This document shows positions 56,782 through 64,000 of a stretch of DNA of 64,000 nucleotides, piece after piece (position 1 is the first letter of the stretch; the number at the start of each line of letters is the position of its first letter). The DNA lies in contig NC_088313.1 in assembly GCF_910592395.1 (NCBI RefSeq), forward strand, positions 9,738,501 to 9,802,500, given 5' to 3'. Origin of the DNA: Lineus longissimus. Its lineage: Eukaryota; Nemertea; Pilidiophora; Heteronemertea; Lineidae. Both the position numbers and the translations under genes were made by a program. The notes beneath the pieces are model-generated. The model was not told the DNA's origin and did no database searches. It saw only the letters and a program-made list of their open reading frames with translations.

Positions 56782-59490
56782 AACAAGAGGCCCAAGGGCC
56801 TGGCGCTCAGCTGGATGACCTAATAACATAGGACTGATGGTGCAAAGTAGTAAATATCGGCTTTATACTACTGTTTGAAGGTCAAGAGAACACGTTATAC
56901 CACTAAAATTTTCAATGCAGAGCTGCCAGCTGGATGAAATATGATTGAACTAATCAGCCATGGTATGTAAATATTACAGGAGGCAACGGAAGATATCCCT
57001 AGTTCAGTATGTTGTATCGGTAGCTTTACAGAAAAGAAGTGTCGGAGAGGATGAGACTTCTCCATGGACAACTGTGGTATGTCCAGGCTGGGTTGTACAG
57101 CACAAGGATACAAAATGCTGTCTGTAATTGAGAGGTATCCTGATTTAACAGAGGTCAAAATAAATAGAAATTACCAGTTTGGGACTAATACCACTGTCTT
57201 CTTTTTTTTAATAAGGTAGAGATTACAGGAGTCAACAAAATTAATTTTTATTGAGAGAAATTGACCTGTCCTGCAGGTGATTGGAATTTACAATACAAAG
57301 GGTCATTTTTCATGACATTGTGCTCTACTGCGTATCCCTAGTGAGTCGATCGGGAACCAATCTATCCTTGGTGCAGACAGGTTCAAATTGGCTATATCTT
57401 GAATAGATTGAATTGCGATGAAAATCTAATGCAATAAAGGAGCAATATCGAAGAGAGAAATTAATCAAACCAATTGTCCACAGACATTACCCTGAAATGG
57501 CGTGATGTATGCGTGCATATAAAAGTATATCAATTGGTCTGATAGAGATGATGAGGCAATGTCAATATGCCTTGTTCCTTAGTCAGCAATATGCCCTTTT
57601 TTATAAGGAGAAGAAGGAGATCCCAGATAGGCCTTCACATGTCGGCTGCCAAATGGCTCGAACCAACTGTCCTATCACTACTATTGATTTAAAATGCGTG
57701 CACCTCCTACATGTAGCAATGTCTCGGCCAAAAAGGCACTTAGTCGACAGGCAAGCTAGAAGTTCAGCACCGTGAGCAGCTCCTTGGTAAGGCCATGTCA
57801 GGTTCCGCGCGCCTCTTCAGATACATCAAGTATTGAAAGCTGTGGTGAGCACATAAAAAGACCATGGTCACCTTAATTTGAAAATCCCTTCATAATCAAG
57901 GACTACCACCTGACTAAAACAGCACCCATAAACAATAGACCACCAATTTGACCCCAGCTCCTAACTGCCGGAAAACCTAAGTCCAGCAACCAAAAGTACC
58001 AAAAATACATTTTTGTTTACATTTGAACTGCACACATGTGTTTGTTTACAATTTCATTTCCCGCGAAATCTCGAAAATCAGGTGACCTGCAATCGTGGAT
58101 TGAAAATAACATTAACCTGGGTTCAGCAGGTCAGCAGGTATACCGGCTGTTCCAATCATCCCCCTACAGCCAGCTGTTCAAAAGGTAATGTTATTCACCC
58201 CACAGGGAGTGCAGGTAATTGATTAAGCCCCTGCATAACTTAACAGCAATGGCTTGGCTTCTGTGAGTGGTAAGGAGAATTGACAGTTATTTTATGAGAG
58301 TAACATTATTGTGTTGCTTAAAACGTACTTTTTACTCATGTAAGAATCGTAGTACTACTAATAACTTCAACTTATTTTCCGGTTATGATAACACAACACG
58401 CATCTTCGTGATCATGATCTTTCTCAAACAAACTGAATGACCTAATCGCCTTGGATGCACAACCACATATCAATTCGCCCCGACGATCGACACATCCATT
58501 CGATTCGATAACACTCGATACAGTTTGATAAATAAACAAAGTTTTCGTGCTTTTAGCTGTCAACATCAATGGCTATAATACATCCTGCAGAATAGTAGAA
58601 CTAATAGAACTAATTTCCGAAGTTTCCAATAGTTTGAACACAAATCAGAACATCACCCTGGCCCATCAGCTGGACTCAGATCTGCATAAATTACGATAAA
58701 TAATGAGGTCGTCGCTTCAATTTCGCAAAGAAAGTTGACTCCATTCGAAGGTTGTTTTGACCAAATTCCGTTGAACTCATTGTTATGAGGGCATTTGAAC
58801 ACATTCTCGTTGATCTTTTCTATAAACGTGTGAAGTTTCGTACCAAAATACATTTCCGTAAAGGCTTAAATAAGAAAATTTGTCACTTACAAAATCATCG
58901 CTCCGGTAGAAATAAAAAGGTCACCGCCATTTTCTTGATGATAGTACTCCAGGTAACCTCGACCGCGTAGTGGTCAATTTATCCCAGACGAGCCGTTCAT
59001 ACAGTGGATGCACTGGCAACACCAGCAGTCCGGTATTCCCTGGTTCGAGGTTTTCATGTCAGTTCGCGGCGGGAAATTTAAAGCGGGGTCATCGGGGGTC
59101 AAACAACAGTTTTGCTCACTACCGCCAACTGGTGATATAAATCGACACTAATCTATTTTATATCAAAACTTCTGTATCATGAAGACCTTTTCAACTTTAT
59201 TTCAAGCTTTTATCTGCTGGAATAGAGCGTCAAAAAATAGTTTTTTCATTTACACATTTTGCCCCCTGGGGAGCTGAATTTGAGTCGAATCGCCCAAATT
59301 TTTTTCCGTAAGCAACATTTTCTACGGTGTTTATAAGCAAGACTAGATTTGAAGTGCCTCGGTTGTATGATTACAAAATGCCCAATTTTGTCTACAGATG
59401 GCTAGATGGAAGGATGGCAGGATGGGTGGAAGGACGGACACCAATCGAATAGCTATTTGACTAGCTCTGCTGACTTTGTCAGCTGAGCTA
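56782..59490 (+). repeat. Family B element nested in family C
   Basis: It starts AACAAGAGGCCCAAGGGCCT and ends with a GGATGG-type microsatellite (59405-59440), the hairpin CTGACTTTGTCAG and CTGAGCTAA. It inserted in the C monomer phrase 'ataccaaaaatgaatttgat'. No gene was recognised in its 2.7 kb. Confidence 0.8.
58956..59056 (+). repeat. tRNA-like promoter module within family B
   Basis: CGCGTAGTGGTCAATTTATC resembles an A box, and CCTGGTTCGAGG (59039-59050) matches a B box. The spacing of about 75 bp is longer than in a normal tRNA. It could be the head of a small tRNA-derived SINE. No cloverleaf was verified. Confidence 0.3.
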
Positions 59491-59780
59491 AAAATGAATT
59501 TGATCGGACGAACGGTTCTCCTCGAAATTGATGGAAACCGATTTCAAGCACGCCGCCCTAGTGGCCATATTGATAATCGGAACGAGCCCGTTTTAGAAAG
59601 GAACCTCGCTCCTAGTCACCCCCAACGTACATACCAAAAATGAATTTAATCGGACGAACGGTTCTCCTCGAAATTGTCGGAAACCGATTTCAAGCACGCC
59701 GCCCTGGTGACCATATTGATAATCAGAACGAGCCGGTTTTCGAAAGGAACCTTCCTCTAGTCACCCCCAACGTACATACC

Positions 59781-60908
59781 AATGAAATGGCCAGGGCCAT
59801 TGTGCTCACCTCATGTGGAGGAAAGATGGATAAAGAGCATGGTATTGTGTCATGTAGTGTTAGGTTTGATGTAGGTCCAAGCATTTACAATTTCCCCAAA
59901 ATGGCCAATTTACAGTACATTCGACCTCTGTGACCTTGAAAAGTAGGTCAAATCAAAGAAGACCCGGGTGATACATTGAATGGTTGTTAGAATTAGATGT
60001 ACCTATGATATAAAATTGGTGCCAATCGGGCAAGTCATTACTAGGAATAATGGCATTTTGATGAATTTAGGATTTGGCCCCCTCCCTGGAGGCCAAACGG
60101 CAAATCAGATCGCACCAAACTTCGGTACCTGAGATCACCTGACCAAGGGGTACATGTGTACTTAATTTGTGATCAATAGTCATTGCAGTTAAGAAACGTG
60201 CCATAGTTACGTCCTGACGGCGAATTTACGTCATTTGACCTCTGTGACCTTGACAAGAAGGTCAAATTAAAAACCTGTGTGACATATACTGTATGGTGGT
60301 TAGATGTACCCATGATATCAAATTGGTGGCAATCGGGCAAGAAGTTAAGGAATAATCACATTTTTAAGGTTTTTGGATTTTGCCCCCTGGTGGTCAAGTG
60401 GTGAATCATATTGGACCAAACTTCGGTCCCTGAGATCACCTGACTAAGGGGTAAATGTGTACCAAATTTGGTATCAATAGTCATTGCAGTTTAGAAACGT
60501 GCCATCGTTACATCCTAACGGCCAATTTACACCATTTGACCTCTGTGACCTTGAAAAGGAGGTCAAATCAAAAACCCGGAGGATATATGATGCACCTTTG
60601 CTAGAAGTACCTACCATATTTTTTTCAAAATTTCCCGACTACTATTAAGGGAGATATTGCATATTTTCACTTTTAACGTTTGGCCCCCTGGTGGCCAAAC
60701 CATGAAACGAATCGGACTGAAACTTGGTCTCCAAGGTGTCATTACATAAGGGTACATGTGTACTAAGTTTCAACTCAATAGCTCTAACAGTTACGAAACG
60801 TGCCCTGCTAACGGACGACGGACGACGACGACGACGACGGACGACGGACGCCACGGTATGGGATAAGCTCACCTCTGCTAAGCTCACCTCTGCTAAGAGG
60901 TGAGCTAA
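59781..60908 (+). repeat. Family A element nested in family C
   Basis: This is a full-length copy from GAAATGGCCAGGGCCATTGT to GAGGTGAGCTAA. It is nearly identical to 24695-25812, with a slightly longer terminal hairpin region (CTCACCTCTGCTAAG repeated). The flanks are the C monomer on both sides. Confidence 0.85.
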
Positions 60909-61179
60909 AAATGAATTTGATCGGATGAACGGTTCTCCTCGAAATTGACGGAAATCAATTTCAAACACGCCGCCCTGGTGGCCATATTGATCAACGGAAC
61001 AAGCCCATTTTAGAAAGGAACCTTCCTCCAGTCACCCCTAATGTACATACCAAAAATTGAATTGATTATCAAATCCGCTTTACTAGAAATCGACGGAAAC
61101 CAAGTAGCAGACGCCCGCCCGCCCGGACGGACGGCGCACGTGACGACAATACCCCTCTAGCCCATTTGGGCTGAGGGGT

Positions 61180-63954
61180 AACAAGAGGCCCAAGGGCCTG
61201 GCGCTCAGCTGAAATGGCTAGGTGAAGGCAAGGGCCAAGTGTGTGTCGGTACCGTTATTATGAGGCAACGTGAAGCTATAACGTCTAGCACGCAGAAGTG
61301 CTGGTGCGAAGACCTTTTTGCTATATCAGTGCATGCTGAAGTACTGAGTTGACGTCACCCTGCTATATGACGTAAAGTCATTTCTATTGCCGTTGCAGTA
61401 GTGGGGTGTGTGATGACGTCAAGGAGTTGTGTGGTGACGTCAAAGAGTGGAGTCCTTGTCTTCATGCAGCGTAGGTGGAACTAATAACATGCACATGGAC
61501 ACAAGGTACATAATTATTACAGTGTATTTTGTGAGGTGGGGCCTGGTGCTTTACAATGGTCAAATGAACCAACTGTTGTCTGGACATTGATGAAGTGGAT
61601 GCAGCCAAATGTTTGGGACGGTCTTTTTTGTATGTGAAGAAAAGAAGATAAAGAGTTGGTTAACAAAATGAACTTTATTGGTGTGACAGATATTTGATGC
61701 CTTTCGGCAGATATTTGAAGCGCCTTGCGGCAGATATTTGTTGCCTTGCGGCAGATATTTGATAATGCTCTCCGGGAATGGAAAGCAGTAAAACGAGTAA
61801 GCACACCTTACTCTGAATGTGGGAACAGCAAGTGCTTTCCTGGACTTGAAATGTGCCAACGACTCCTCTTGCAATAACCAACAACAGTAAATCTGTAAAA
61901 AAAGAGAAGAGAAATTAACACTGACTGAATAAAAAAGGGTGACATAGACGGGGAAATGTACACCACCGGATACAGTCTGTGCTTGACCAGGCATCGGTCA
62001 GATGATATCCTGAACAAGGCATCTATGGAAGCAAATCCAGAAAGAGACTTAACCTTTGAAGGGCACACTTATTACTCAGTGAAAAGTCAGTCCTGTGGGC
62101 TGTTTTCCAATTCAAAATAAAAGTGTAACCTCTTTAAATTAGTCTCACAGACTGAACCATAACACTCAACAGCCAACCGTGCCCACATGATGTGAGCCGA
62201 GAGCTGGGCTTAAAGATGAGCGAGTGGTGTACTACATTTTGAAAATTGTCTATCGTCTACGACATGTGACAGAACAGGATCTAGTGGACTTAATGATGAG
62301 GTACTATCAAATAAGGTGTCCATCAATTGAATCATGAGGGCCTGTTGATTTACCCTCTTAGTCCTAGGCTATCGTTTTTGTCTTTTTTTACAGCCAACAG
62401 TACAACCATGCACAGCGCAGTGTACAGACAGTACAGGATTGCAAACCAAAAACATGAGCATTGCTGCCTAACGAAACTGCAGTGGAATTCATACTACGAT
62501 GTCATAATGTGACTTTCAAAATAATTTTTTTCACGGCCAATGACCAGACAGGGAGAAAACAAACGTAAATGGCGAGATTTGTTGCAAAATTGCCAACCAC
62601 AACAACTCAGGGACCGTAGCCAAAATGGCCGACGGCGAATTCTCCGGTCGCTCGCGCAGTCCATAAACAAGCATCAATTTTACCAACTTTGGGTGCAAGC
62701 TTGGTCATCAAAGTTACAGAACTGTTAGAAATACATCTAAACAACATAAATATACAGTTAAAAGTGCATAAAAATCCCGTTTCAACCTCCGGGCGCTACC
62801 TTTTTTTCTCCGCCAGACTTCGGGCCCTACCGGTCGTTATTTAGTGCGACCGCCACCAGAGTGTTTATCAAGATCTTTCGCCGTTTTAATTGCGCGTTTT
62901 AGGCAGATCAATCAATTATTACATGCATGCATTATATATCACCGAAATGATAATTGCGTAGGCTATTTGAAACTAAGTTCAGATATTATTTTCGATCTTT
63001 GAACTGAATTAAGGCGAGTGATTCTTGACACCCGGTCGACAAATCAGGACTTGCAAAATTCACGTGAGATCGCTTGCATCATCAGCACGTTTGAAAGCCG
63101 AATTTCACAAATTCCACAAATATTTATCACATACTATATGTATCACCACAAAGGTAACTCTCTAGACTATTTGAAACCAAGTTCAGATACTTATTTTCAC
63201 AAAAATTCGAAGCTATGCAAGCGATTTTTCAGTGGTAGAGATCGACGGAAACAAATTTCTCGCTCTAAAATGACATGAGACGAGCACCAACTTTCGCTAA
63301 TTCGTGCACAAAATTTCCGCAATATTATAAAAAACTATTGATAAATCTGAATTATATAGACTCTTTGCAGTACCTTCACAAATTTCAGGTACATGGTCAT
63401 GTTGATTAAAAGAGTATCAACCGATTGAACATGAGAAAGTTCACTCACCTTCATTGAAGCAGCGACTACCGCCATTTTTAAATGGTGGCATCTCTTCTAT
63501 CGATCGGCCAATCAGCAGCACTGCTTGCAAAAAGTTGAGCCACCGCCAAATTTGAAATCGCCAAAATTCAGTCAATGTGCCTGCAGCGCCAACTGGCGGT
63601 GAAAACTATATTAATTCCATTAAAAGTAAAAAATGAAAAAATATTAAAAAATATTCAGCCATATTTGAAATCAATATTTGCTCTGTGGACCGAGGTAAAA
63701 AGGGAAAGAAATCTAAACGCGAAATGACCTCATTCTCTTAATATAGGTCGGATCGCGCTGATTTTTCGTTTTTTGAGTTCACCTTGGGCAACTCCTAATT
63801 TACCACCGTCAACGAAGTGGCTGGGTCTTCCCGGTCAGAAATGTCCAATTTTGTCCACAGATGGGTCCCTAGATGGATGGATGGATGGATTGCAGGACGG
63901 ACACCATTTGAACAGCTATTCTACTAGCTCCGCTGACTTTGTCAGCTGAGCTAA
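61180..63954 (+). repeat. Family B element abutting family C
   Basis: It starts AACAAGAGGCCCAAGGGCCT directly at the C terminus (GGGGTAACAAGAGG). It ends with a GGATGGATGG tract (63874-63890), CTGACTTTGTCAG and CTGAGCTAA. Internally, 61685-61765 has four copies of GGCAGATATTTG spaced about 24 bp. Small reading frames here look accidental. Confidence 0.75.
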
Positions 63955-64000
63955 AAAGGTAAAAAAACAATTTCCAATATGGCTGCCAGGAGCCAAGAAA

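Larger units (their letters stand above)
56001..61179 (+). repeat. Family C element split by families B and A
   Basis: It starts CATAACCCCTCAGCC and ends AGCCCATTTGGGCTGAGGGG before TAA, a matching inverted terminus with a 3' hairpin. The core is tandem monomers of about 145 bp ('cggttctcctcgaaattgac', 'ttcgaaaggaac') at 56200-56781, 59492-59780 and 60909-61090. A GGACGGACGG tract follows at 61121. The element is interrupted by family B (56782-59490) and family A (59781-60908). Confidence 0.75.

Overview
This is eukaryotic nuclear DNA. It has spliced genes with GT-AG introns, very low gene density, many DNA-transposon superfamilies, a Ty3/gypsy element and non-LTR retrotransposon fragments. 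I read it as a repeat-rich marine invertebrate genome. The most abundant repeats resemble the bivalve 'pearl' and Drosophila DINE-1/HINE elements (core tandem repeats, a GACG-type microsatellite, then a 3' hairpin ending in CTAA). That favours a mollusc or similar invertebrate, but the species cannot be named from sequence alone.

The one host gene I can support is a BNIP3/NIX-type mitophagy receptor on the minus strand. Four exons join in phase: 37852-38029, 36932-37048, 34381-34527 and 33652-33727. They carry the LC3-binding WVEL motif, the conserved DWIWDWSSRPE block, the FKHPK and RNT.VM blocks, and a C-terminal membrane segment with a short tail. The first coding exon was not found. A possible first exon of an unrelated plus-strand gene is at 52374-52440.

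Layout. 1-7421: a large 'family D' transposon whose terminal inverted repeats (TIRs) are minisatellite arrays. It is loaded with a two-gene PIF/Harbinger element (1001-5901) and a hAT-like element (6303-7087). 8470-9490: a short family D copy with a 9-bp target-site duplication (TSD). 9919-17144: a dead gypsy element with 90-bp LTRs, interrupted by a LINE fragment and a 931-bp TIR element. 18070-21155: a Tigger/pogo transposon broken by another minisatellite-TIR element. 22655-28047: inverted-repeat elements, a mariner-type foldback and a deleted Harbinger. 28048-30630: no gene seen. 30631-32176: a mariner relic. 33652-38029: the BNIP3-like gene. 38410-44351: family A repeats and a 2.52-kb near-identical tandem duplication. 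44595-47833: a duplicated unit split by a third family D copy. 48783-50171: a Kolobok-like TTAA element encoding a THAP protein. 50449-55575: family A repeats and a Harbinger-derived foldback that keeps a transposase N-terminus. 56001-63954: families A, B and C nested in one another.

Three themes stand out. First, unrelated DNA transposons here have TIRs built from 14-21 bp tandem repeats. Second, families A, B and C share one architecture and insert into the same A-rich target. Third, each family A monomer carries a cluster of nuclear-receptor-type half-sites, and these are now spread around and inside the BNIP3-like gene.
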